Assembly: GCF_047219225.1 (NCBI RefSeq)
Contig: NZ_CP178208.1
Span: forward strand, 1,054,001-1,118,000
DNA: 64,000 nucleotides
DNA from: IMCC45349 sp047219225
Lineage (GTDB): Bacteria > Bacteroidota > Bacteroidia > Flavobacteriales > Flavobacteriaceae
Direction of reading: 5' to 3'
The position numbers were made by a program, and so were the translations under genes. Shown piece after piece: positions 1 through 8,765 of the stretch. The stretch's first letter is position 1, and each line of letters begins with the position of its first letter. Below the pieces are notes generated by a model. That model did no database searches and had not been told where the DNA came from. It saw only the letters and a program-made list of their open reading frames with translations.

Positions 1-2
1 AG

Positions 3-764
3 TTTGAAAGACAAAAAACATTATACGACGAGCAAATTACGTCTCAAAAAAACTACTTAAAAGCTGAAAGTGAGTATAAAAGTAACTTAGCGCACTATAA
101 TGGTTTGAAACAAAAACTTAGAATGTTAAATATAAATTCTAATGCTGTAGAACAAGGCAAAATTACATCAACGATTAACCTTTATGCACCAATTTCGGGT
201 TTTGTAACCAAAGTTAATGTAAGCAATGGATCGTTTGTAGATGCCTCTACAGAAGTGATAGAAATTGTAGACACAGACCACATTCATTTAGAACTAACCG
301 TTTTTGAAAAAGATATTTTAAAGGTTAGAAAAGGACAAGCTATTAATTTTAAAATACCTGAAGCTAGTGAAGACATTTTTGCTGCTGATGTTTATTTAGT
401 AGGTACTTCGGTTGATGAAACCAACAGAACAATTAAAGTACATGGTCATTTACCTGAAGATAATCATCTAGCTACATTTGTTAGAGGTATGTTTGTTGAA
501 GCTCAAATTATAACAGATAGAGTGAAAAAAATGGCAATTCCAAAAGCCGCAGTTGCTGAAATGGATGGTGTGTATTATGCACTTATTTTAGAGTCTGACA
601 ATAATGGTAATTTTGAGTTTGAAAAGATAGAAGTTACTATAGGCAAGCAAAATGAATCCTTTGTTGAAGTATTAAACACAGCTGCTTTTCAAAATAAGCA
701 AGTACTTACCAAAGGCGCTTATATGTTATTAGCAGATACTGAAGGTGTAGGCCATAGTCATTAA
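3..764 (+). CDS. Efflux RND transporter periplasmic adaptor subunit (HlyD/CusB type), 5'-truncated by window edge
   Basis: The reading frame is open from base 3, so the gene begins before the window; the TTG at 105 is not its start. The visible 253 residues begin in the second arm of the alpha-helical hairpin (FERQKTLYDEQ...), then show the lipoyl/barrel-sandwich half (YAPISGFVTKVNVSNGSFV), a beta-barrel region and a membrane-proximal domain. This is the architecture of the membrane-fusion proteins that link an inner-membrane RND pump to an outer-membrane TolC-like channel. The His-containing C-terminus (GVGHSH) hints at a metal (CusB/CzcB-like) rather than drug substrate, but that is inference. 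It is the last gene of its operon: a strong terminator follows at once. The pump genes expected upstream lie outside the window. Confidence 0.88.
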   Translation, partial: FERQKTLYDEQITSQKNYLKAESEYKSNLAHYNGLKQKLRMLNINSNAVEQGKITSTINLYAPISGFVTKVNVSNGSFVDASTEVIEIVDTDHIHLELTVFEKDILKVRKGQAINFKIPEASEDIFAADVYLVGTSVDETNRTIKVHGHLPEDNHLATFVRGMFVEAQIITDRVKKMAIPKAAVAEMDGVYYALILESDNNGNFEFEKIEVTIGKQNESFVEVLNTAAFQNKQVLTKGAYMLLADTEGVGHSH

Positions 765-769
765 ATACA

Positions 770-809
770 AATCAAAAAAGCTTCAATAATTATTGAAGCT
801 TTTTTGATT
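770..809. terminator. Rho-independent terminator, 40-bp perfect palindrome
   Basis: Two 20-nt arms (AATCAAAAAAGCTTCAATAA and its complement) meet at 789/790 with no unpaired bases apart from the tip. The A-run and T-run flanks make it able to stop transcription in either direction. It starts 6 nt after the efflux adaptor stop codon. Confidence 0.9.
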
Positions 810-850
810 GTAATTATATTGATTAGCAACCGACTTAAAACAAAAACATT

Positions 851-1291
851 ATGAGAGGATTGATTTTATTGTTTTTTGTTGGGTTGTTTTCTTTACAAGC
901 TCAAAATATAGACTATAACACTAAAAAAGGATTTGCTGCCCAAGGATATGATGTAGTAGCTTACTTTAATAATCAAGCTATAGAAGGTGATAAGAAATTT
1001 ACAACCGAATATGATACTATTAAATATAAGTTCTCAACTCAAGAAAACTTAAACGCATTTTTAAAAACACCAGAAAAATATATTCCTCAATATGGAGGTT
1101 ACTGTGCTTACGCTGTAGCTTTAAAAGCTAAAAAAGTTAGCATTGACCCAAAAACTTTTGAGATACGTAATGGAAAGCTTTATCTGTTTTATAATGCTTG
1201 GGGAACAAATACGCTCAAACTATGGTTAAACGAAAACCCAACTCATTTAGTAGAAAAAGGAGATAATAATTGGGATAACATAAAGTATTAA
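851..1291 (+). CDS. Secreted YHS-domain protein
   Basis: 146 residues. An N-terminal signal peptide (MRGLILLFFVGLFSLQAQ) is followed by a YHS-type domain over roughly residues 25-80: GYDVVAYF, then FSTQENLNAFLKTPEKYIPQYGGYCAYAVA. YHS domains are short and often linked to metal-handling or heavy-metal ATPases; in Bacteroidota such secreted single-domain versions are common and of unknown function. It sits downstream of a metal-type efflux gene, but a strong terminator separates the two, so co-transcription is unlikely. The stop overlaps by 4 nt the stop of the convergent gene on the other strand. Confidence 0.8.
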   Translation: MRGLILLFFVGLFSLQAQNIDYNTKKGFAAQGYDVVAYFNNQAIEGDKKFTTEYDTIKYKFSTQENLNAFLKTPEKYIPQYGGYCAYAVALKAKKVSIDPKTFEIRNGKLYLFYNAWGTNTLKLWLNENPTHLVEKGDNNWDNIKY

Positions 1292-2373
1292 TAATACTCT
1301 ATTTCTCGCGTCCATATATATAATGGTTCATCATTAACATTTTTAATCACCTTTACCCAATTGCCATTTTTATCAAATTTATAATCAAACTTAATTTTAT
1401 ATTCTTTATCCCCTTTAACCAAATTAACCTCTATGATATAATTATTTTCTGAATATTGCATTTTCATTACCTCATTATCTAAAGTTGAAGAAATCCTCTT
1501 TTCCTTAATTTTTAAGTTTTTTTTATTGAAAGTATATTCCTGTCGATCAAATACATTTATTTCTGTAAGACTTCTATAACTTGTTCTTTTGATTAGATTA
1601 TTAAAATCATCATATTCATATACAATTTTACGATTTACCATTTGAGTTTCTTCGTTAAATCTAAGTTCTCGTGTAATATTACCCAACTTATCATAATCAT
1701 ACGTATAAAGTACTATTTCATTATCATTTGTATTAGTTTTTAATTTACCCAATGGAAAATGTCTTTCTATTCTTATTAACTTGTCATCTTCTTCGTTGTA
1801 AAACCTATTAAAACTATAATGATATCCTTCTTCAGAATAATATTCTTCTCTTATTAATCTATCTAGATTATCATATTTATAAATTCTATAGCTATATGAA
1901 TTATACTCATCTAAATAATGACTTAATACGGTTTGAAGATTTCCTTTATAATCATAATAATGTCTCTTAACATTTATACTCTCATAATATCCTGAGTCTT
2001 TTTTAATAATTAAATTATTCTTATCATCATATTTATAACTATATTTCCTATTAAAACTTCCATCTTTATTATACCATACTTCATATGATGGTTTCCCATT
2101 TTTTAAAAACGTTTTATAATAATTTATATAAAAACAATCAACACCCTCAAACCAATATGAATAAAATCTTCCTTTAATATTCTTAGGAAAAAAAATAGTC
2201 GCATGCCCATAATCTCCATCTCCACTCATAAATTGATGATTTTGCTTTTTAGTATTTAAAAACTCAACTTTTTCTCTTACCGATTTAGGATTACCATAAA
2301 TGGTATCCATATTAATTTGTCCAGATGAGATTTTTAAACTAAAGAGAATACAAATTATTACTATCTGTTTCAT
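1288..2373 (-). CDS. Secreted YD-repeat-like protein of unknown function
   Basis: 361 residues with a cleavable signal peptide (MKQIVIICILFSLKISSGQ). The body is built from degenerate repeats of about 20-40 residues of the type YKYDDKNNLI, YDYKGNLQTV, YKYDNLDRLI, YDYDKLGNIT, YEYDDFNNLI and FDYKFDKNGNW. This is the YD/RHS-like beta-repeat pattern found in many small secreted Bacteroidota proteins. It lacks the long RHS shell, the core DPxG motif and a toxin tip, so it is not an Rhs toxin. Function unknown; the repeats suggest an extracellular or periplasmic beta structure. Base composition is a little more AT-rich than its neighbours. It is transcribed alone. Confidence 0.7.
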   Translation of the reverse strand: MKQIVIICILFSLKISSGQINMDTIYGNPKSVREKVEFLNTKKQNHQFMSGDGDYGHATIFFPKNIKGRFYSYWFEGVDCFYINYYKTFLKNGKPSYEVWYNKDGSFNRKYSYKYDDKNNLIIKKDSGYYESINVKRHYYDYKGNLQTVLSHYLDEYNSYSYRIYKYDNLDRLIREEYYSEEGYHYSFNRFYNEEDDKLIRIERHFPLGKLKTNTNDNEIVLYTYDYDKLGNITRELRFNEETQMVNRKIVYEYDDFNNLIKRTSYRSLTEINVFDRQEYTFNKKNLKIKEKRISSTLDNEVMKMQYSENNYIIEVNLVKGDKEYKIKFDYKFDKNGNWVKVIKNVNDEPLYIWTREIEYY

Positions 2374-2464
2374 TTAATAGATTTAATATTTACGTCAAAA
2401 ATCAAAAAATAAATAAATTCAAAAAAATCAAAATGAGTAAATTTGAGCTTTGGGTGAGGAAAAC

Positions 2465-2498
2465 AAAAAAAGCGTCAAGAATTCTTGACGCTTTTTTT
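2465..2498 (-). terminator. Terminator of glyS
   Basis: The palindrome GCGTCAAGA/TCTTGACGC is flanked by A7 and T7 runs, 16 nt past the glyS stop codon. It is symmetrical and could also act on plus-strand transcripts. Confidence 0.9.
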
Positions 2499-2514
2499 AT
2501 ATGATAAGTTAAAC

Positions 2515-4059
2515 TTATTGCATCTTTTTTAACCAAGATTTTACATCAACTTCTTCTTTAATGATATCTCTTAGTTCTTCAATTTTAACACGCTTTTGCT
2601 CCATCGTATCTCTATGACGAATTGTAACAGTATTATCTTCTAAAGTATCGTGATCTACAGTAATACAAAATGGTGTTCCTGCAGCATCTTGACGTCTGTA
2701 ACGCTTACCAACTGCATCTTTTTCATCATACATTACATTAAAATCCCATTTTAATTCATCTACAATTTTACGTGCAACATCTGGCAAACCATCTTTCTTC
2801 ACTAATGGGAAAATTGCTGCTTTTGTAGGTGCTAATACTGCTGGTAACTTTAATACAGTTCTTGTAGTATTATTTTCTAATTCTTCTTCTTGTAAAGAGT
2901 TTGAGAATACCGCTAAGAACATTCTATCTAAACCAATAGAGGTTTCTAACACGTAAGGCACATAACTTTTGTTTTCTTCAGGGTCAAAAAACTGTAGTTT
3001 TTTCCCAGAATGCTCCTCGTGAGCTTTTAAATCGAAATCTGTACGTGAATGAATACCTTCTAACTCTTTAAATCCGAATGGAAATTTAAACTCAATATCA
3101 GCAGCTGCATCAGCATAGTGCGCTAATTTTTCATGATCATGGAAACGGTAATTATCCGCTCCCATTCCTAATGATAAGTGCCACTTTAAACGAGTTTCTT
3201 TCCAATGCTCATACCATTCCTTTTGAGTTCCAGGTTTTATAAAATATTGCATTTCCATTTGTTCAAACTCACGCATTCTAAAAATAAATTGTCTTGCAAC
3301 AATCTCATTTCTAAAAGCTTTTCCTGTTTGAGCAATACCAAATGGAATTTTCATACGTCCTGTTTTTTGAACGTTAGAAAAGTTAACAAAAATACCTTGT
3401 GCCGTTTCTGGACGTAAATATAAATCCATTGCACTATCAGCAGAAGCTCCTAACTTAGTCCCAAACATTAAATTAAACTGCTTTACATCAGTCCAATTTT
3501 TACTTCCAGTTAATGGATCTGCAATACCAAGCTCTTCTATAAGTGCCTTTACATCTGCTAAATCTTCATTCTCTAAAGATTGCCCTAAACGCTTAAGAAT
3601 AGTATCAATTTTTTCTTGATATCCTAAAACACGTCCATTAGTAGATACAAACTCTTCTTTATTAAAAGCATCACCAAAACGTTTAGCTGCTTTTTTTACT
3701 TCCTTTTCAATTTTAGCTTCAATCTTAAGGCAATAATCCTCAACTAAAACATCAGCTCTATAACGCTTTTTAGAATCCTTATTATCAATTAAAGGATCGT
3801 TAAAAGCATCAACGTGACCTGAAGCTTTCCAAGTGGTAGGATGCATGAAAATTGCAGAATCTAATCCTACAATGTTTTCGTTCATTTGCACCATAGCTTT
3901 CCACCAATAGTCGCGTATGTTTTTTTTAAGCTCTACACCATTTTGAGCGTAATCATAAACAGCACTTAAACCGTCATATATTTCGCTACTTTGAAACACA
4001 TATCCATACTCCTTTGCATGCGATATTACCTTCTTAAATTTATCGTCTTGATTTGCCAT
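2515..4059 (-). CDS. glyS: Glycyl-tRNA synthetase (dimeric, class II)
   Basis: 514 residues; charges tRNA-Gly in the cytosol. It is the single-chain alpha2 type, not the two-subunit bacterial type. Visible signatures, numbered from this start: YLRPETAQGIFVNF (about 214-227), class II motif 2 FRNEIVARQFIFRMREFEQ (about 249-267), motif 3 GLDRMFLAVF (about 376-385), and an HGTP anticodon-binding domain from about 405 to 500. A start 10 codons upstream (4089) is open but rejected: it lies inside the terminator hairpin of the preceding gene and upstream of the promoter box at 4064-4071. The box ends 4 nt before this ATG, so the mRNA is probably leaderless. Confidence 0.96.
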   Translation of the reverse strand: MANQDDKFKKVISHAKEYGYVFQSSEIYDGLSAVYDYAQNGVELKKNIRDYWWKAMVQMNENIVGLDSAIFMHPTTWKASGHVDAFNDPLIDNKDSKKRYRADVLVEDYCLKIEAKIEKEVKKAAKRFGDAFNKEEFVSTNGRVLGYQEKIDTILKRLGQSLENEDLADVKALIEELGIADPLTGSKNWTDVKQFNLMFGTKLGASADSAMDLYLRPETAQGIFVNFSNVQKTGRMKIPFGIAQTGKAFRNEIVARQFIFRMREFEQMEMQYFIKPGTQKEWYEHWKETRLKWHLSLGMGADNYRFHDHEKLAHYADAAADIEFKFPFGFKELEGIHSRTDFDLKAHEEHSGKKLQFFDPEENKSYVPYVLETSIGLDRMFLAVFSNSLQEEELENNTTRTVLKLPAVLAPTKAAIFPLVKKDGLPDVARKIVDELKWDFNVMYDEKDAVGKRYRRQDAAGTPFCITVDHDTLEDNTVTIRHRDTMEQKRVKIEELRDIIKEEVDVKSWLKKMQ

Positions 4060-4063
4060 GTTG

Positions 4064-4071
4064 CAAAAATA
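4064..4071 (-). promoter_or_regulatory. Promoter -7 box of glyS (TATTTTTG), probably leaderless
   Basis: An exact Bacteroidetes TAnnTTTG box on the minus strand. Only CAAC separates it from the glyS ATG, so the predicted transcript start falls on or next to the initiation codon. No clear -33 TTG element was found. Confidence 0.6.
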
Positions 4072-4099
4072 AAAAACCGTTCCAAACAAAGGAACGGTT
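4069..4099 (-). terminator. Terminator of the coiled-coil membrane protein gene
   Basis: The arms AACCGTTCC and GGAACGGTT (4075-4083 / 4091-4099) have a 7-nt loop. Read on the minus strand the hairpin is followed by a T-run (A-run at 4069-4076 on the plus strand). It lies between the gene ending at 4126 and the glyS start and overlaps the glyS promoter box. Confidence 0.85.
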
Positions 4100-4125
4100 G
4101 CTTAAAAATTATTTATTTGTTTGAA

Positions 4126-5004
4126 TTAATTTAGTTCTATTTTAGTGCCTCCTAAGCGTCTTTCGTCTTCAAAAACACTAATATAATATAGTCCTTCTTT
4201 AAAGTATTCTTCTTTTTCTATGTCTGCACAAACTTCTAATACTTGATTATTATACTCAACTGTAGTTTTTGAACTATAAATAAGTAAAGAATCGTCAAAC
4301 TCAATAGAGCCTTGGTCAGACACAATATTGCTATCTGGACCAATTACTTGAATGTAAAAATCTTTATTTCCTTTAGGTGCCAAAACATTTTCTGCTAATA
4401 CAAAACATAAATGAATATTATCTGCTTCATTAGCACTGTGAGTTTCAATTTTTTTGTTCTTGTTTCTTACTTTAAATGCTTTTGCCTCAAACGAATTAGC
4501 CATCAATAATGAAGCTTCGTTTAGTGTGTTTTCTAAAGATACTTTTTCAATTTTTAATGTATTGTAATTAGCTTCTTGTGTTTTAAGCTGTTTTTTAAGT
4601 GCAGAAATTTCAGCAGTCAACTCATTATTATTGCTCGCAACAGCTTGTTGCTTGCTTACTAACGTTTCTTGTTGTTGCTTTAGGAACTTTAACTCTTTTC
4701 TATAATTATTAACTAAAGCCGATTGTGATTTTATTTGCTTTAAGGCTAAATTAGCCTCAGTCACTTCTTCTTTTGTTATATTATATTGCTGCTCTAGACT
4801 TTTATTAGTTTCTAACAAGTTTTCGTACTTAGAAATAACCTCTGAAAGGTCATTATGCAAAAGTGCTTTTTCTTGTTTTAAATATGTTTCTTGAGTTTGA
4901 CTTTCGTTATAACTCGTAAAACTAAATGTTGCTAAAACTGCTATTGCTACTACTAATGTTCCTATAGTTATTCTGTAGTTAAATAATTGAGGGTTAACTA
5001 TCAT
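4126..5004 (-). CDS. Membrane-anchored coiled-coil protein of unknown function
   Basis: 292 residues. A single hydrophobic segment at about residues 13-30 (ITIGTLVVAIAVLATFSF) is followed by a long coiled coil (about 35-165, rich in Q/E/K/L heptads such as LKQQQETLVSKQQAVA) and a C-terminal beta-rich domain of about 110 residues ending in FEDERRLGGTKIELN. The topology predicted is a short cytoplasmic N-terminus with the coiled coil and beta domain in the periplasm. Homologues in flavobacteria are sometimes labelled chromosome-partitioning proteins because of the coiled coil; no ATPase motif is present, so I do not support that name. It has its own terminator and is monocistronic. Confidence 0.75.
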   Translation of the reverse strand: MIVNPQLFNYRITIGTLVVAIAVLATFSFTSYNESQTQETYLKQEKALLHNDLSEVISKYENLLETNKSLEQQYNITKEEVTEANLALKQIKSQSALVNNYRKELKFLKQQQETLVSKQQAVASNNNELTAEISALKKQLKTQEANYNTLKIEKVSLENTLNEASLLMANSFEAKAFKVRNKNKKIETHSANEADNIHLCFVLAENVLAPKGNKDFYIQVIGPDSNIVSDQGSIEFDDSLLIYSSKTTVEYNNQVLEVCADIEKEEYFKEGLYYISVFEDERRLGGTKIELN

Positions 5005-5054
5005 GATTAAACTATTGTAAGGGTAAATTAATTAACGAAAGCGAAAATATATAT

Positions 5055-5062
5055 TAAGTTTG
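5055..5062 (+). promoter_or_regulatory. Promoter -7 box (TAAGTTTG) of the ComF-family gene
   Basis: An exact TAnnTTTG box 24 nt before the GTG start at 5087; it gives a short leader of about 20 nt. Confidence 0.5.
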
Positions 5063-5086
5063 TGTTAACTAATAATAATCGATTAA

Positions 5087-5764
5087 GTGATAAAAAATTT
5101 GTTGAACTTATTTTTTCCCGAAGTTTGTTACGCATGCAGTAACTTACTGACTGACAATGAAAAAGAAATTTGCATTTCGTGTAGACACGAATTACCAGTA
5201 ACAAATTATCATTTTAATAACGATTCAACTATCAAAAATAGTTTTTCAGGACGCGTAAAACTAGAGCTTGCTACGTCTTTATTTCATTTTGAAAAAAAAG
5301 GAATAGTTCAACAGTTAATTCATAATTTAAAATATAAAAAACAAGAAAATATTGGCGCAACTCTTGGTAAATGGTTAGGCACTGAACTTAGTAAAATAGA
5401 GCAATACAAAAACATTGACATTGTAATTCCAATACCATTACACAAACAAAAACTTAAGAAGAGAGGTTATAATCAAGTCGCTCTTTTTGGTAAAGAAATA
5501 GCTAAGGCTTTGAATGCTGATTATGTAGACAATGTTTTAATAAAAGTAACTAATACCAAAACACAAGTTTTTAAAAACAGGATCTCTAGATGGACACGCA
5601 ACAATGAGGTTTTTGCTATTGAAAATGTTTCGAAAATAAATAACAAGCATATTTTATTAGTTGATGACATCATTACTACAGGTGCTACTATTGAAGCATG
5701 TGTTAATATGTTAAATAATGTACAAAACATACAAATTAGTATAGCTACCATGGCAATTGCTTAA
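5087..5764 (+). CDS. ComF-family phosphoribosyltransferase-like protein
   Basis: 225 residues with a GTG start. The N-terminus carries a four-cysteine zinc-finger-like element (CYAC and CISC, about residues 14-35), followed by a type I phosphoribosyltransferase fold with the PRPP-binding motif LLVDDIITTGAT (about 190-201). PIPLHKQKLKKRGYNQ is the typical ComF signature. ComF proteins work in the cytoplasm with the ComFA helicase during DNA uptake in competent bacteria, but in Bacteroidota the gene usually stands alone and its substrate is unknown. A lipoprotein gene follows 55 nt downstream on the same strand. Confidence 0.88.
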   Translation: MIKNLLNLFFPEVCYACSNLLTDNEKEICISCRHELPVTNYHFNNDSTIKNSFSGRVKLELATSLFHFEKKGIVQQLIHNLKYKKQENIGATLGKWLGTELSKIEQYKNIDIVIPIPLHKQKLKKRGYNQVALFGKEIAKALNADYVDNVLIKVTNTKTQVFKNRISRWTRNNEVFAIENVSKINNKHILLVDDIITTGATIEACVNMLNNVQNIQISIATMAIA

Positions 5765-5819
5765 GGCATTTTTCGTTAGTACTAAAATATGTTGTTAATT
5801 TGTGCAAAATCTTTATGTA

Positions 5820-7427
5820 ATGAGTAAGAAGCTCTCAAATTTTATTTTCTTAATTATTATAAGTTTCGTCTTTATTAACTGTGCTAATAGAGGTACTCCA
5901 ACAGGTGGTGAAAAAGATGTAACACCTCCAGTAATTACTAAGTCTAGTCCAGATAACTTTACGACTAATTTTAAAGGTAAAGAGATAAAAATTTATTTTG
6001 ATGAGTACATTAAAATAAACAACCTGCAAAAGCAACTTATTATTTCGCCTCCAATGGACCCAGAACCTGAGATTACACCTTTAGGTACTGCAAGCAAATA
6101 CATCACCATTAAAATCCATGATACTTTACAGGAAAACACAACCTATGCTTTTAATTTTGGTGAAAGCATTGTAGATAATAATGAGGGCAATCCTTATCCT
6201 TATTACAAGTATGTATTCTCAACAGGTTCTTATATTGATTCTTTATCTGTTAGTGGTATTGTTACAGATGCTCTAGATAAAAAACCAGAAGAATTTGTAT
6301 CTGTAATGCTTTATGAAGTTAATGACAGCTATACAGACTCTATTATTTATAAAGAAAAACCAAAGTATGTGTCTAGTACTTTAGACAGTACTTCTACTTT
6401 TAAACTAGAAAATTTAAAAGCAGGTAAATACTTAATGGTAGCTTTAAAAGAAGAAAACAGTAATTACACTTATCAGCAAAAAACTGATAAAATAGGATTT
6501 AGAAAAGAATTTATTACGGTTCCTTCAGACACTGCATATGTATTAAATGTTTTTAAAGAAGAAATTGATTTTAAAGCAACAAGACCAAAACTAGTAAGTG
6601 GTAATAAAATAGCTTTTGGTTATGAAGGAAGTCATGAAGGCATGCAAATAAAGCCACTATCACAACTTCCTAACGATTTTAAAAGTCAAATAACTAAAGA
6701 CCCTGATAAGGACACACTTAATTTTTGGTACAAACCAAAATTAGAGGTAGACTCTTTAATATTTGAAGTTTCTAATAAAAAATACAGAGATACACTTGTT
6801 GTAAAAATTAAAGACCAAGAAAGAGATTCTTTAATTTATAACGCTATTGAATCTAGAGTCTTAAAGCTGAAAGAAGACTTTCAAATAACTTCAAACCTTC
6901 CGAATAGTAAAATTGATAATAGTAAGATTAAAATAATGGACAAGGACTCTGTAAATGTTCCTTTTACATCGTCTTACGATAAAGTAAATAACATCTCTAA
7001 CTTTAAGTTTGATAAAACCGAAGGTAATACTTATAAAATTGAAATGCTACCTGGAGCTTTAACTGATTTTTTTGGAACGGTTAACGACACGCTTAATTAT
7101 AACTTAAGAACAAGACAATTATCTGACTATGGAAATGTACGAGTATTACTTAAAAATGCTAAATATCCAGTAGTGGTGCAGTTAACAAGTGAAAAAGGAG
7201 AAGTTAAATATGAAAAAACATCGACAAAGGCTGAACCTTTAGACTTTAATAATCTAGATGCAGGAAACTATTTAATACGTGTTATTTTTGATACAAATGG
7301 TAATGGCAAATTTGATACAGGAAACTTCCTTAAAAAGCAACAACCAGAACGCGTTAGTTATTTTCCAGAGGTATTAGATGTAAGAGCTGGTTGGGACTTA
7401 ATTCAAGAATTTGTGCTTATTGACTAG
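5820..7427 (+). CDS. Ig-like (Big_5/SbsA-type) domain lipoprotein
   Basis: 535 residues. The ATG at 5820 is preferred over an upstream GTG (5802) because it gives a compact lipoprotein signal (MSKKLSNFIFLIIISFVFINC) with Cys21 as lipidation site. The mature protein starts ANRGTPTGGEKDVTPPVI, the hallmark of a Bacteroidota family with an N-terminal bacterial Ig-like domain (about 35-130, ending in the TTYAFNFGESIVDNNEGNP region). A carboxypeptidase-regulatory-like beta domain and further beta-rich segments follow; the end contains RVIFDTNGNGKFDTG. It is probably outer-membrane or periplasm anchored. Function unknown. Its stop overlaps the stop of the convergent omega-amidase gene by 4 nt. Confidence 0.82.
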   Translation: MSKKLSNFIFLIIISFVFINCANRGTPTGGEKDVTPPVITKSSPDNFTTNFKGKEIKIYFDEYIKINNLQKQLIISPPMDPEPEITPLGTASKYITIKIHDTLQENTTYAFNFGESIVDNNEGNPYPYYKYVFSTGSYIDSLSVSGIVTDALDKKPEEFVSVMLYEVNDSYTDSIIYKEKPKYVSSTLDSTSTFKLENLKAGKYLMVALKEENSNYTYQQKTDKIGFRKEFITVPSDTAYVLNVFKEEIDFKATRPKLVSGNKIAFGYEGSHEGMQIKPLSQLPNDFKSQITKDPDKDTLNFWYKPKLEVDSLIFEVSNKKYRDTLVVKIKDQERDSLIYNAIESRVLKLKEDFQITSNLPNSKIDNSKIKIMDKDSVNVPFTSSYDKVNNISNFKFDKTEGNTYKIEMLPGALTDFFGTVNDTLNYNLRTRQLSDYGNVRVLLKNAKYPVVVQLTSEKGEVKYEKTSTKAEPLDFNNLDAGNYLIRVIFDTNGNGKFDTGNFLKKQQPERVSYFPEVLDVRAGWDLIQEFVLID

Positions 7428-8203
7428 TTAATTATAAAACTATCTCTATCGTTCAAAAATCTTAGACTTTCTCTAATTGCAATTAAGTGATTTTTATCTA
7501 ATACAGTAACAGCAATACCTTCTTGAGCATCGCTTAGTTGTATTTGAGCATCACCTAAGCCATTATAAACATTGGAGTGTCCAGAATACTCTAAATCATT
7601 AGCATCCACACCTACTCTATTTACACCAATGCAATAACTCATATTTTCAATTGCTCTAGCTTTTAATAAAGCATCCCAAGCATTAACTCTAGGCTTTGGC
7701 CAGTTGGCAACATAAATAAGCATATCGTAATTATCTATATTTCTTGCCCAAACAGGAAAACGTAAATCGTAACATATTAAAGGTCTAATTTTCCATCCTT
7801 TGTAGGTTATCAAAATATTTTCATTGCCTGACTTATAAACCTTATCCTCTCCAGCTAAAGTGAACGTATGACGTTTATCGTAAAATACTATTGAAGCATC
7901 TGGTTTCACAAAAACAAACCGATTATAATAATTAGCATCTTCACTAATTACAAGACTACCACAAATAGCTGCATCAACATCTTTTGCTAGCGTTTTCATC
8001 CATTTTATGGTTGTTCCATCCATAGTTTCGGTTACAGCATCTGGATTCATTGTAAATCCAGAAGTAAACATTTCTGGTAAAACAATAACATCTACATCGC
8101 TTTTAATGCTTCTTATTTTTTCTGAAAGTACAGCTCTATTTTCCTTAGGTGATTCCCATATCAAACTTGTTTGAACTAAGGCTACTTTTAATTTGTCTTG
8201 CAT
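7424..8203 (-). CDS. Omega-amidase (YafV/Nit2-like nitrilase family)
   Basis: 259 residues, cytosolic. The nitrilase triad is complete: Glu44 (VLPEMFTSGF), Lys110 (YDKRHTF) and Cys144 (LICYDLRFPV). MF after the Glu and the DLRFPVWARN stretch are typical of YafV/omega-amidases, which hydrolyse alpha-ketoglutaramate and alpha-ketosuccinamate to the keto-acid and ammonia. These substrates are produced when glutamine or asparagine is the amino donor in transamination. A KAT/methionine-type aminotransferase lies two genes away in the same direction, so the pair probably forms a glutamine transaminase-omega-amidase route serving methionine recycling. The family assignment is firm; the pathway role is inferred. 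Confidence 0.88.
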   Translation of the reverse strand: MQDKLKVALVQTSLIWESPKENRAVLSEKIRSIKSDVDVIVLPEMFTSGFTMNPDAVTETMDGTTIKWMKTLAKDVDAAICGSLVISEDANYYNRFVFVKPDASIVFYDKRHTFTLAGEDKVYKSGNENILITYKGWKIRPLICYDLRFPVWARNIDNYDMLIYVANWPKPRVNAWDALLKARAIENMSYCIGVNRVGVDANDLEYSGHSNVYNGLGDAQIQLSDAQEGIAVTVLDKNHLIAIRESLRFLNDRDSFIIN

Positions 8204-8246
8204 AGATTAAAAGTAATTAATTTTTTGAGTAAATTTATAGTATGCT

Positions 8247-8765
8247 ATGGATTTAAACTTCGAAATATGCACTATGGAAGATTTAGGTATCTTAACTGAT
8301 ATTTCTAGAGCTACTTTTGTGACTGCATTTGAAAAGCATAATAAACCTGAAGATTTTTGGACTTACATTAATAATTCGTTTAGCGAAGAAACCCTAATAG
8401 AGCAACTATTAGATATTAATTCTTCTTTTTATTTCGTGTACCTTAAAAATGTATTGGTAGGTTATTTTAAAATCAATAAAAATGAGGCTCAAACAGAACA
8501 GTTTGCTAAAAACACGGTTGAATTAGAACGTATTTATGTAATTAAACCTTTTCAAGGACAAGGCATAGGCAAACACATTTTAAAAAAGGTGATTTCACTT
8601 GCTAAAAAAGCAAAAGCTAACTTTTTATGGCTAGGTGTTTGGGAGAAAAACAAAGCTGCTATTAAGTTTTATAAACGCTATGGTTTTAAAAAGTTTGGAA
8701 CACATCCTTATTTTGTTGGAAAGGACAAACAAACCGATTGGTTAATGAAACTAAATTTGGTTTAA
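8247..8765 (+). CDS. GNAT N-acetyltransferase, PaiA-like
   Basis: 172 residues. The acetyl-CoA binding motif A is clear: ELERIYVIKPFQGQGIGKHIL (Q-G-Q-G-I-G pyrophosphate loop, about residues 92-112). The following WLGVWEKNKAAIKFYKRYGF, and the N-terminal SEETLIEQLLDINSSFYFVY pattern, resemble Bacillus PaiA, a polyamine (spermidine/spermine) acetyltransferase, along the whole length. Polyamine acetylation is therefore plausible but substrates of GNATs are hard to predict. It lies alone on the plus strand between the omega-amidase and aminotransferase genes and overlaps the 3' end of the latter by 15 nt. Confidence 0.82.
   Translation: MDLNFEICTMEDLGILTDISRATFVTAFEKHNKPEDFWTYINNSFSEETLIEQLLDINSSFYFVYLKNVLVGYFKINKNEAQTEQFAKNTVELERIYVIKPFQGQGIGKHILKKVISLAKKAKANFLWLGVWEKNKAAIKFYKRYGFKKFGTHPYFVGKDKQTDWLMKLNLV

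Noticed and set aside
1288..2373. YD-type repeats suggesting an Rhs polymorphic toxin
   Set aside because: Too short, no core DPxG motif, no toxin tip, no immunity gene next to it; more like a generic secreted repeat protein.
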